A DNA stretch of 64,000 nt from Diphasiastrum complanatum (Eukaryota > Streptophyta > Lycopodiopsida > Lycopodiales > Lycopodiaceae): positions 16,740-80,739 of the forward strand of contig MU832255.1 in NCBI GenBank assembly GCA_029204225.1, written 5' to 3'. This document shows positions 21,481 through 31,574 of the stretch, in pieces. Position numbers and translations under genes: made by a program. Each line of letters starts with the position of its first letter. Position 1 is the first letter of the stretch. The notes below the pieces were generated by a model. The model saw only the letters and a list, made by a program, of their open reading frames with translations, was not told where the DNA came from and did not search any database.

Positions 21481-22705
21481 CTGGTGACAAACTGATAAAA
21501 TTCTCGAACAATTTCGTGAAACTCAAATTATTTTTGTTCAAGAATAATTCGTGTTGGAATCAAGCTCTGTAACACAACGAAACGAAACGAGACGAAATCT
21601 AGACGAAAATGAAACGAAACGAAGTGAAGCAAAACTTAATGAGCTCTAACATTGATTCATGCTGGAAGCATAGAGATCGCGAAACGAAATGAAACAAATC
21701 AAACTTAGACAAAAGAGAAGAATTTACGAAAAAGATCAATCATGCCCTGTAACGAGACAAGACGAAACAAAACAAAATGAAACAAGCCGAAACGAAGTGA
21801 AAATGAAACGAAACTTAAGTGAGCTCTGAAATTGATTTACGTTTATAGCCAAGTGATTGCGAAACGAAGCGAAGCGAAACACGAAGCGAAAGCATTTGCA
21901 AACAAAAATCAGTTCGTCAAGAATTCAGATATGATTACTGGTCGCTGTCGGCTATATCATTCCTACAATCCTTCAAAGTGTAGACAGACACTGCTGATCT
22001 ACGTTAACAGATTAATATAGCATTCAACAAAATCAAACCAATGTGTGGTATTGAATAAACAAGTGAATCAGATACACGAATAATAGCAGACTAATATTCA
22101 TTCGAGATCATACAATCATTTAGAATAATATGGGCACAACAACCACAACATTATCTATTGATCTTCTGATTTTTCAAGCACTGTGCGACAAACCACATAG
22201 TGCAATGGCGTGAGAGAAATACAGTTCTCTCACGATTCGTGTCTTGCTTACTAGCGGACTCCTGGATTGACAGATCTTCTACAAAATTGTCTCACTCACA
22301 GGCGGACACGTATTTTGTATTTTTTGTCTTTCTTGTCTGTTTGTATTATGCATCGAACAGAAAGTATATAGTTCGCGAACTTTCTTATGTTGCGTCGTGT
22401 AACTTCCAGATTAGAAAGATTAATCATCTACAACTAATCACGAATTACAAGAGTGGCAGATTAGCCATGACCTAGAGTACTTTTGCTGATGTCATAATAT
22501 CTGATCAAATAATTGTACCCCTTGGTACTTGGTTGATCTTCTTGGCCGTTCGTGGAGCAAGAATGATTTTGTGTCGCAAAACAATTTCGTGTCGTGTGTC
22601 GCAAAATTGTTCGCGAACAATTTCGTTTTTTGTGTCTTTTCTGTCAAAATCAGAGTGGAGAGCTAGCAAGGCTTTGGCACTAGAAACATTTTGTTTCTTC
22701 AAGAA
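21430..22705. mobile_element. CGAAA-rich foldback-like insertion inside Copia-III
   Basis: Copia coding sequence stops after SPEG at about 21433 and resumes with WK-AMSEEAELMRENEAW at about 22703, so about 1.27 kb is foreign. Its left arm (21560-21900) is packed with ACGAAAC-type motifs, while its right arm (22555-22640) holds the opposite strand form (TTTCGTGTC, AATTTCGT). Opposed subterminal motif clusters of this sort occur in non-autonomous DNA transposons and foldback elements. Exact ends, terminal repeats and target duplication could not be fixed. No transposase frame is present. Confidence 0.6.
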
Positions 22706-23400
22706 TTCTGGAAGTAGGCAATGTCAGAGGAGGCCGAGTTGATGAGAGAGAACGAGGCATGGACATTGGAGCCATTTCTCGAAGGAAAGAAGACTGTCGA
22801 CTGCAAATGGGTCTACAAAAAAAAGCTGAAATCAGATGGCACTGTTGGACGCTACAAGGCCAGACTTGTCACCAAGGGCTACATGCAAAGGTATGGCATC
22901 AACTACTTCGATACATACTCACCAATGGTCAAGATGACAAGCATCCGACTACTCCTTGCATATGCAACGCAACACAATGTGGAAATACACCAAATTGTTG
23001 TAAAAACAGCCTTTCTCCATGAAGATATAGAGGAAGAAATCTTCATGAAACAACTTGAAGGACTCAAAGACATGAACAATCGAGAGTATGCTTGTCGGCT
23101 ACATTGATGCATATATGGTCCGAACATCACAAGCTTGGTACAAGAAGCTCGATGATCTTTTGAAGTCCTTAGACTTCGTTCTTGCACAACTAGATTGTAA
23201 TGTATGTCTACATAAAAAGAGTGGAAATTTTTTTTTTGTGATTCTGACAATTTTTGTAGATGACTCTTTATGATAGAAAATGGTTTGATGCTAATCAACG
23301 ATACAAAGAGTCAGATATCTGCAAGTTATGAGATCACGGATCTAGGAGAGGCAACAAAATATCTTGGGCTGCAGATGTCAATCAGAATACGCCAAAAAGG
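22706..23400 (+). pseudogene. Copia-III reverse transcriptase
   Basis: From 22721 the frame reads MSEEAELMRENEAWTLEP, then DCKWVYKKKLKSDG, YKARLVTKGYMQ, YFDTYSPMVKMTSIRLLLA and EIFMKQLEGL, the fingers and first palm segments of copia RT. At about 23088 a deletion and frameshift jump to AWYKKLDDLLKSLDF, and the catalytic motif appears as IFVDD at 23255 with a stop soon after. A further decayed part (ILGCRCQS) is seen near 23360. The expected SLYGLKQAPR motif is lost. No activity is possible. Confidence 0.9.
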
Positions 23401-23414
23401 TGTTGAAGTAGTAC

Positions 23415-24190
23415 AGAATGAGTGACTGCAAAGAAAAAGCCACACCTATGATAGTTGGAGCTAGATTGTTGAAGCAAGACTATCCAAGCGCAGAAGAAGA
23501 GAGACAAAAGATGGAAGGTATACCATACCAAAACTTGATCGGTAGTCTGATGTACCTTACAATTTGTACTAGACCCGACTTGGCCTTCTCTGTCTATGCA
23601 TTAAGTCAATTATCTTCTAACCCGGACATGGCACATTGGTTAATGGCAAAATGCATACTGCAATATCTGAAAGGCACCCAAAATGTGAGATTGACCTACA
23701 AAGCAAACAAAGAATTCAAGGTGCAACACTACAATGATGCAAGCTGGGCAAGCTGCAAAGATGACAACAAGTCCGTGACAGATGTTTGATAGCGTGCGAA
23801 GCAGCGATCAGCTAGGCATGCAAAAAGCAAACACTAGTAGCTCAATTTTCATGCGAAGCCGAATATGTGGCAGCATCAAAGGTGGCTAATGAGGTAGTGT
23901 GGTTGTAGATGATGCTGGTCGCAATTGGACAACAGAGAGAACCATGTACTATGATGATGGATTCTCAGAGTGCCATATATCTATCCCAAGATCCAGTCTT
24001 TCATTCGAAGACCAAACACATACCTTTGAAGTACCATCACATTTGAGAAATGATCTTGAAGAGAGAGATGAGTGTTGAATATATAAATTCTAAAAACATG
24101 GTTGCAGATTTGTTGACAAAGCCACTGGAGAAACCACTATTCACAAAGCACAGGAAGGCAATGGGATTGGATGAGCAGAAAGGTTGCAAC
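23415..24190 (+). pseudogene. Copia-III RT thumb and RNase H
   Basis: The frame 23418-23789 gives CKEKATPM, YQNLIGSLMYLTICTRPDLAF, AKCILQYLKGTQNVRLTY and NDASWASCKDDNKSVT. It then hits stops, after which the rest of RNase H is readable in pieces: SCEAEYVAAS near 23855, DSQSAIYLSQDPVFHSKTKHI near 23960 (quoted in part) and SKNMVADLLTKPLEKPLFTKH to about 24150. The succession is standard for the copia 3' end and is followed by the purine tract at 24195. Confidence 0.9.
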
Positions 24191-24194
24191 GTTC

Positions 24195-24206
24195 AAGAGA
24201 AGGGAG
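24195..24206 (+). promoter_or_regulatory. Polypurine tract of Copia-III
   Basis: The purine run AAGAGAAGGGAG directly abuts the 3' LTR. Confidence 0.85.
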
Positions 24207-24959
24207 TGTTGGAAAAGGTGAACTCTTGCAACCATTCCCTGGCATTCCTCGAGAGCGAAGTGCCCGAAGTCGAAGTCAAAGTTGAAGTCCCCGACGTTTA
24301 TCCCGAAGTGTCCAAACTCGACTCTCAGCCGAAGTTCCAGACAGACTCGAAGTAAAAACACCACTCAGTCTAAAATGACTTAGAGTATGTTTTAGCCTAC
24401 CTTCAGGATTTTCACATTTCCCTGAAAAATACAACTCTTAGTCCAAATGACTAAGAACACACTTTCAGTTGACACGGTTTCGCCATCTTTAGAAATGCAA
24501 TAGTCCATGCTTCATGCTCCTTCGCTACCTGGACATGGAGATATAAGATGACTGATGAAAATGACAACCAACCGTAATCAGTTGGAATTAGCTTAATGCA
24601 CTTCTTTTAATTAATGTAGTTTGTATTGATCTTGTCTCATGATTTCTATATACATGATCAACGCAGATAGACTAAGAAGAGATGAATCAAGGAGAACAAG
24701 TGCTATCCATGAAAGTCTGCCAACCAGCAGAACGTAACAATTTTGTAAGAGAAGCGTAAGGCCGCCAACGTGGGAGACACTGAATGACTCACTCAAAAAC
24801 AAAACAAGATACAAAGGCTTCTAGTTCTATCCATCTTTGATTGTCATGCTACACTTGTTTGATTGACTGCTGCAAGGTATGTGATCTGTAGTCTAGTGTC
24901 TAGGTCCTGTAAACTCCGCGTAAACAAAACAATAGAGGTTCCCAAATCTACAATCTACA
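24207..24959 (+). repeat. Copia-III 3' LTR
   Basis: Begins TGTTGGAAAAGGTGAACTC, ends CAATCTACA, and is followed by the CACAC duplicate. Confidence 0.95.
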
Positions 24960-25119
24960 CACACGTGGCCCAACCAAATTTCAAGATTCGACTTTTCTCC
25001 ATTACAACATACAATAAGCCAGAGGTTGGTTCCAGAGGATCAGCACATTTTTCATCTGACAAGGTTTTCAACCAGGCACGGCCGACAATAACGTCTACTT
25101 CAAGTCGGTGCAACAATCC

Positions 25120-26022
25120 TTTATAATTATCACATTGTATGTAGATGATACATTACTTTTCAGCAGTTGTACCAATCTGGTGAAGGATGTTAAACAAATG
25201 TTGTCTTCTGAGTTCGACATGACCGATCTGGGCGAAGCTCACTTCTGTTTGGGCATTCAAATCCATCGAGACAGAGCGAGATGACATATAGTTATTACTC
25301 AGCAAAGGTATCTTCACAATGTCCTTATCAGATATAATTTGATTAATTGTAAATTAGCTCACTCGCTAATGGAACTAGGCCTGCACTTGTCGAAGGACCA
25401 ATGTCCTCAAACTAACCAGGAAGATGAGCAGATGAGAGAGTATCCCTATTGATCGATACTTGGATCTCTCATGTATGCAATGGTCTGCACAAGACCTGAT
25501 ATTGCTTTTGCAGTCAGCTCACTCGGCCAATTCATGGCCAATCCTGGCATTACCCATTGGAAGGCTCTTATAAGAGTCACTGAGATACATTCAAGCTACA
25601 ATGGACCAGTGCATCTACTATGGAGAAGTCAACAATGACTCAATGGATTTTCTGATGCAAGCTGGGAAGGAGATCATAAATCCACATCCGGATTTACATT
25701 CTTCTTCAACGACGGTCCTATATCATGGAACAATCGTAAGCAAACCTCTATTGCTCTTTCATCTATAGAAGCAGAGTATATTGATGCTTCTCAATCTATT
25801 AAAGAGGCATACTGGTTGAGGAATTTATTGGCAGACATTAGTTTGAACCAGTACACCCCGACAATCATATTCTGTGATAATCAGAGTGCAATTGCCTTAT
25901 CGGCCAACACTAGATTTCACTCTAGGAGTAAGCACATCGAGATCCGATATCATTATGTCAGGGGCAAGATTTTCGACAAAGAGGTAAGCTTAACGTACTG
26001 TCGAACGCAGGACATGCTTTAG
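25120..26022 (+). pseudogene. Copia RT (YVDD) and RNase H fragment
   Basis: The RT catalytic box YVDDTLLFSS starts at 25138 and leads into FDMTDLGEAHFCLGIQI, then GSLMYAMVCTRPDIAFAV, and RNase H (GFSDASWEGDHKSTSGFTF, SSIEAEYIDASQ, FCDNQSAIALSANTRFHSRS, HIEIRYHYVR). Stops or frameshifts lie near 25283, 25450, 25575 and 25640; the last 68 codons (25816-26022) are open. It is of a copia lineage different from Copia-III, which was inserted just to its left. There is no LTR or purine tract attached. The upstream part 24965-25119 has no clear coding sense. Confidence 0.9.
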
Positions 26023-26232
26023 AGAAAATTTGAGCACAAAAGGGGCCTTTCAATATTTTTATTTTTTTTCTCAAAAGTTTCTTCCACATGGACCAATCAT
26101 AACGTAACTCCAAGTTGATTTTCTTTTCTTTTTGAAAGAACTGTAATTTTGTGTCAGGGTTAGCCCGTAAATAAGCCATTTTATCTGTAGTATAATATGC
26201 AACTCAGCAAAAAAAAAAAATAGTGTAACTTT

Positions 26233-26568
26233 TGAACGACAGTTCGGATTGAGACGATTATGGTGCCATTAGAAAGCCCTCGATGAGAGCTTTTCCACGA
26301 CACCCAACATGACCCAGTTCCAAGCTACAGTGAAGAAGTTACGGCCAGTCAAAGTTTTGGTCGGTCAACACTTGGTCAACCCGATATCTGTTTCAAGCGA
26401 AGTTGACTAGTTTGACCCGAGTTGACCAAGTGTTGACCGACCAAAGCTTTGTCTGGCCATAACTTCTTCACCGTAGTTTGGAATTGGGTCATGTTGGATG
26501 TCGTTGAAAAGCTCTCGGCGAGGGCTTTCTAATGGCACCGTAATCGTCTCAATCCGAGCTGTAGTTCA
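26233..26568. repeat. Inverted repeat, 151-bp arms, 34-bp loop
   Basis: The arm 26233-26383 pairs with 26418-26568. By eye about 14 of 151 positions differ, so about 91% complementarity. Shared arm landmarks are GGATTGAGACGATTA, GTGCCATTAGAAAGCCCTCG and GGTCGGTCAACACTTGGTCA. A 17-bp tandem duplicate of AATCCGAGCTGTAGTT adjoins the right arm to about 26584. A transcript would fold into a long hairpin. It may be a MITE or two opposed copies of one repeat; no target duplication was recognised. Confidence 0.9.
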
Positions 26569-26589
26569 ATCCGAGCTGTAGTTGGACGA

Positions 26590-27101
26590 ACTATCGGGTA
26601 GAGCCAACTTGGACGACATATCGGGGAAGCCCGACTTATCGACCTCCTCACGCTCATCCTCTATACTGCGTAACCAACTTGAAAATGACAGCAGCCACAA
26701 TCTTCTTCCAGACGGCGCAACGGCTCCACGCCACCTCTTGTACACTCATCTGCATAAATGTAAATAACATATAGATCATTTAACAACATGCAATTGATCA
26801 ATGATCAAGAACATGGATTATTGAATCCGATGAGACAGACACAATAGATGCTTTCATGTATTGATTCTCCTCTTCAGACGGATAGCCAGTAATGAGCTCA
26901 TAGCTTTTACAGTTTGTAGTTAGCTTTGTGAGCACGCGGTTTCGCCCGCTATTATATTGTGCTCACCTGCATCATTGACTTGCATTTTGTTACAATCATT
27001 CTGAATAATGTGCTATCTAGTTCTGCGTTCAGGTTCTATCAGTATTTGCAATGCTTTCCGCTCTCTGTCTAACCTTTTGATTGCCTTGTCTGATTGTCTG
27101 C
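26590..27101 (+). other. Possible LTR and leader of the copia fragment at 27102
   Basis: Its position right before a gag start, and sequence such as GAGACAGACACAATAGATGC and TTCTATCAGTATTTGC (a possible ruined primer site near 27030), fit a decayed 5' LTR and leader. There is no matching LTR in the window, so this stays an inference. Confidence 0.35.
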
Positions 27102-28478
27102 ACATGTGGAAGTTTAAGATGAGGAGGATTTTGATCGAAAAATATGGAGATACATTAACAGGTTGATAGCCAAACTGACCGAACCTGAATTGATGACCAC
27201 TTGGAAAGCAAAAGATGGGAAAGCCCTAGCCATTATATCCTTGAATATGAAATATTCACAAATAGCTCATGTAGCTAATTGTTTCACTACCAAAGAAGAA
27301 TGAGACATTCTGATTGGTTTGTATGAAACTGCAGATGTCATGACTCGTCTCTTTCTGAGACAAAAATTTCTAAATTTCTCAAAATGAGTGAATTTCAGTT
27401 AATGATTATCTGAATGATTTCAAACAGTTGTTTAAGCTAGCTGCAGTAGGTTCTCCAACATCGGATGAAGACGTCAACATGTCACTTCTATCGAGTGTCT
27501 CTCTCTCTCTCTCTCTCTCTTATGAAAACTTAGTATTGCTTTTGATCAATACTCTTGAGCTATCACTCCATAAGCTGACAATAAGTTTGTTGCAAGAAGA
27601 AGTAAGAAGGAAGAGCTTATCCTCTTCGAATAACAAGGCAATCACCTTATATTCGAATAAGCAGTAGTCCAAGAAGATAAATTCAAAGGACAAGAAGACG
27701 AACACTAAGCAATCAAATTTGAACCAACATCAATAGCACGATGATCGACAACAACAAAAGTCCAAGACCAAACTATTCTACAAGTATTGCAAGAGCTCCA
27801 ATCACAACATCAAGGATTGTCAAATTCTCAAGCATAATAAAGCGAAGAAGAAGATGAAGAAAACTTCAGATTCTGCTAAAATCACTCGTAAAGATCCGAG
27901 ACTGTTGATGGTACAAGTTCTGCAAAGTAAAAGTACTTAGCAATGATATCTTGATTCAAGAGCTTCTCAACACATGACACCATGCAAGAACCTATTTGAA
28001 AACTCACTATTTTTTATTCAAAGTACATCTTTTTTGGAGAGTCAAGTTCTCAGTCATGATTATCGAGCCTTGTTTAATGTTGAGCGATGTACTATCTTAG
28101 ATAAATACTCTAATGAAATTTTCTCTACAAATAGAGAAGAGAGCTCCTATATCTTGAGTAACGAACATGCATTTAAAACAAATGTGAGCAATTCTAATGC
28201 CCAATTATCGCATATACGACTATGATAAACAATAAAGCCTTTAGAATTTAAGCAAACAAAGACTACAGACTGCTACAAAAGCTATACTTAAAAGGGTTGT
28301 TTTGTGTACAATGCAAAATAAACTTTCTAGCAGACTGAAAGCAATAAAAATAATAGTCAAATCAAGATCGGCAAAGATCCAAAAATGTAGTCCGATGTAA
28401 GTATCAGCTCTACCTACATTGGACAACTAAATTTACCAGTCACAAAAAATTATTGATTTAGTGCATCGGGATAAAAAA
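27102..28478 (+). pseudogene. Copia gag, protease and pre-integrase fragment
   Basis: At 27102 MWKFKMRRILIEK marks the gag start. Then LMTTWKAKDGKALAIISLNM, FKQLFKLAAVGSPTSDED and YENLVLLLINTLE give the UBN2-like body, interrupted by several stops. A (TC)n tract at 27498-27520 encodes Ser-Leu repeats within it. The zinc knuckle near 27778 has Tyr in place of its first Cys (YKYCKSSNHNIKDC). The protease site near 27955 reads DSRASQHMTPC, with Arg for the invariant Gly. Pre-integrase ends near 28440-28478 in IIDLVHRDKK. Integrase and the rest are missing; an RPL12 relic begins about 10-90 bp beyond. Confidence 0.82.
27498..27520. repeat. (TC)n tract inside a copia gag
   Basis: A short TC run lies in the gag frame and adds Ser-Leu residues where related gags have a few Ser/Pro. 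Confidence 0.9.
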
Positions 28479-28568
28479 TGAAACTATATGATTCTGAAGC
28501 AGCATAAGAGCTTTTCCATTGCAACCAATACAACACCTACCAAAATCACAAAGCCTAAAATAGCATCT

Positions 28569-28757
28569 TTAATCCTTTGGAATCTCAACCTCACCTTCAA
28601 TAATCTTATTTTGCAAGTCCTTGGGAGTCCTCCCATTAATAGTGCAGCCTACAGAAACACAGGTTCCCAAAATTTCCTTCATAGTTCCAACAAGCTCCTT
28701 CGCCATCGACCGTGCTTCATAACCCTAGCTTAATAACATCATCTAGGGTACATGCAT
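28569..28757 (-). pseudogene. RPL12: 60S ribosomal protein L12 pseudogene, C-terminal part
   Basis: Reading leftward from about 28757, the minus strand gives TLDDVIK, then, after a 1-nt shift, ARVMKH, and after another, [38 protein letters not shown] and EGEVEIPKD, ending in a stop (TAA, 28571-28569). This is the conserved C-terminal third of eukaryotic ribosomal protein L12 (uL11), including the hallmark [10 protein letters not shown] and the short acidic end. The N-terminal rRNA-binding part is absent and two frameshifts break the frame. Downstream sequence to about 28490 could be its 3' UTR. No poly(A) tail or target duplication was seen, so processed and exon-fragment origins are both open. 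It abuts a copia fragment of opposite orientation. Confidence 0.88.
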
Positions 28758-30764
28758 AACTTTTATCTTTTATCCTAAAGGTGAAAGTATTTTCCATCAA
28801 CTAAAAATATTGAAAATATTTTAATATTGACAATTTCAGAACCTCATGAAGCAAATCCGCAAGAGCCACCACTTTACAACTGGAGATTAAAAAAACCTGG
28901 TGCTACTGAAACTCTAGTGATAGGACGAGTGCGGAAATCAAATAAAAGGAACATCAAAGTAGTTACAGTTGCAGTAGTGCATCTTCCAAATCTATTTATC
29001 CATTCTAGTAGCAATTTTGTTAGAAAAAAAATTCTGTTCACAAACAACCAAGGGACGAAAAAATTATAGTTGTAAGGAGCGGGAGCATTTGTACTGTGTG
29101 TGAGAAATTGCCAAAAATTAGCAAATCTAGCTTGATTAAAACCATGTAAAATGTACATTGAAGTCAATTTTGTAGTGATTCCTACTTTATAGGACCTAAA
29201 TCCTAGACTTATGGAGAAAATTGACCAACTAGCCACCTACTTGGCATGACTCTAGGAATGAGGCTAGAATAGCAAATTAGGGCAAGAAACCTCAATCAAC
29301 TTCCTTATTACATGTTGGAAATTCACCTAACTTGTGAAGGGAAGAGGCATTTCTATGTAGTGGATTCTCCATTGTGAACACTTAGATTATTTTTGAGAGT
29401 TCATTGGCAAAACTCGAGTTCTACTCTATGTACTTTGATGATTGTTGGATCTGTGGGCTGTACTTTGTGTTTAATTAATGATTTTAGATTGCTCTTGATT
29501 GATAGATGCTAAATTGTTGATCTAGATCTCAAAATCTAGTGTCTTGTTTGCATATGTTTTGTGATCAATCAATCAATCACTCTTGTGAGGCATTAATGCA
29601 CTCATTTAAGGTCCTAAAGTACTGTAACATTGTGAAGCCTTCATACTTTTTGTGCACATTTGTTGCATGAAGCCTTCATACTTTTTGTGCCATGGCTGTC
29701 CTTTGCGAATGTTGCAATCGTCTAAGCGTTAACAAAACTTTCAGCCACAATCGATAGGTTGTATCAAACAACGCAAACTTAGAGAGCAAAAAGAAGCAAA
29801 CTTCTAAGCCCTTTTATCACTTTCATTGCATGCACCAATAAAGACAATAAATATCATCAGAGAAGTGTTTCATGCCGATCAGAAAGAAGAGGATTCAAGC
29901 CTTTGGCGCCGCGATTTTGATCACATGCAATTTTTGTATTCAATGATTGGATGGACATGTTTACCATTCTCTAAGATATGCTTCCTCTCTTCAATCAGTC
30001 CATCATTTGATCTAGGAAACTCCAGACACTGCTAGCAGCACTGAAGTCATTGATAACTAGTCCATGGATTAGCTAGTGCTACTTTTCGATGATGTGTCGT
30101 TATCGGTTAATTTTTCAAAATCCAAAATTTTTTGCGCAGCAAATGTGACAACAAGTTGAATTAGCCATTTTTGCAGTAAGTTCATCAACCTGCATAGATC
30201 AAGTCTTTAATTAGTGAACGTATGAATTCATGATTATTTGAATTTTGAGGGTGAAACCTGCAAATAGGTAGATTGTTTTTGCATGTGGATTTAGAGAAGG
30301 TAGAACCTCTGTTTGAGGTGATGTAGATAGCTCTATATGAGTTAGTAATCTTTGAACAGAACGTTGATTTCTGAACGGTAGCTATAGGTTTTGACAATAA
30401 TATTGCAAGTAGTTACCCACAGTTTCATGACCTTGCCTCAGTTGAATAATATACTTTGGAAGCTGAAAATATGGAAAAGCAACAATGGCTACAAGCAAAT
30501 TCATGTGAAATTTCCAATTCATTGTTTGCCATGGGAACTGTTGGGTGGTGGCAGCACGCATGCACCTCAACTAGTAGCATAGAGGTGGCTGCAAGAGCTT
30601 CTGTTGGAGCACATCAATGGTATTTTCATGCGAAATTACAAGATGATGACCTCTAAGAAACAAACTACTCAATCACCACGAATTTGAGATGGTGAAATTT
30701 TTTACAACGAAAAGCTTGATAAGTGCATACAAACGTACTCAGAGAGACATTGGCTACCTAAACG

Positions 30765-30795
<31 letters not shown>

Positions 30796-31574
30796 AAAAT
30801 CTGCCAATATTTTAGGCAATACTGGAAACACTTAAAACTACACGCAGGGTAGAAGCAAGATCATTCATCCAAATTGAAAGAAAAGTCAGAATTGCACCAA
30901 TTGTGATTGTATTCAAAGTTCAGTGAAGAATGAGAAGGGAGCCCAAATGAAATAGTAAAATCACAAACTTCTGCTTTCAAACTTATGCATTTAGCTGGGG
31001 CAATAGTATGAGAAATAATCACAAACTTTCTTAACTATCAGCGTACTGGGATAGTGACAATTGTAAATGAGCAACTATTCACTTGTATTCAATTTTTAAA
31101 ATGAAATTTGACTGATATACAAGCCCCCCAATAACATACATTTCGGGCCTCACTAGAAGGCAGCACAATAAGCAAGCATACTTCAGTAGAGTTCAAAACT
31201 TAGCATGAAGATATCCAAGCTTTTGAAAATGCTTACAAGCCTATTAATAGGGGGATCCTTGCATCTGTTCTTGTACCAAACTCCTAACTTGTGGCTTATT
31301 GGTCCTACTCATTACAGGTTGGAAAGAGAATTGGGGGCCTGAAGGAATAGAAGGTACAGATCAAATTTTAGGGCATATTTGAAGTGTTGCTTTACAACAG
31401 AGACTTGTTGATTGTCCTAAGTTGATTGATGTACAAAAGCTGTATCAACACTTGATTGTATGCATTGCTTTTAAAAAGTATGCATCTCTTTACCTGTGAC
31501 TATGCTGAAAAAGCAAAAGAATCCAAGATGTTCTCTGTGGTGATTTTGCAAAGGGAAGCTAGAAGAGAATGAGC
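28758..31574. other. Unassigned intergenic stretch
   Basis: No gene can be supported. The overlapping frames at 28827-29069 (plus) and 28874-29236 (minus) have no recognisable motif. A 23-bp direct repeat (TGAAGCCTTCATACTTTTTG and 3 bp more) occurs at 29633-29655 and 29668-29690. A (CT)n run is at 30770-30795. Part of this region (about 31100-31560) would be the 3' flank of the SMI1/KNR4 gene. Confidence 0.5.

Larger units (their letters stand above)
18180..24959 (+). mobile_element. Copia-III, decayed Ty1/copia element (6780 bp)
   Basis: LTRs of 771 and 753 bp with TG...CA ends, primer-binding site, purine tract and a perfect CACAC duplication define the element. The order gag, protease, integrase, RT, RNase H is copia. 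Every domain has stops or frameshifts and the LTRs differ at many sites including indels, so it is old. A foreign block of about 1.27 kb (21430-22705) splits the integrase/RT linker. Copia-V at 35497 is a shorter relative. Confidence 0.95.
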
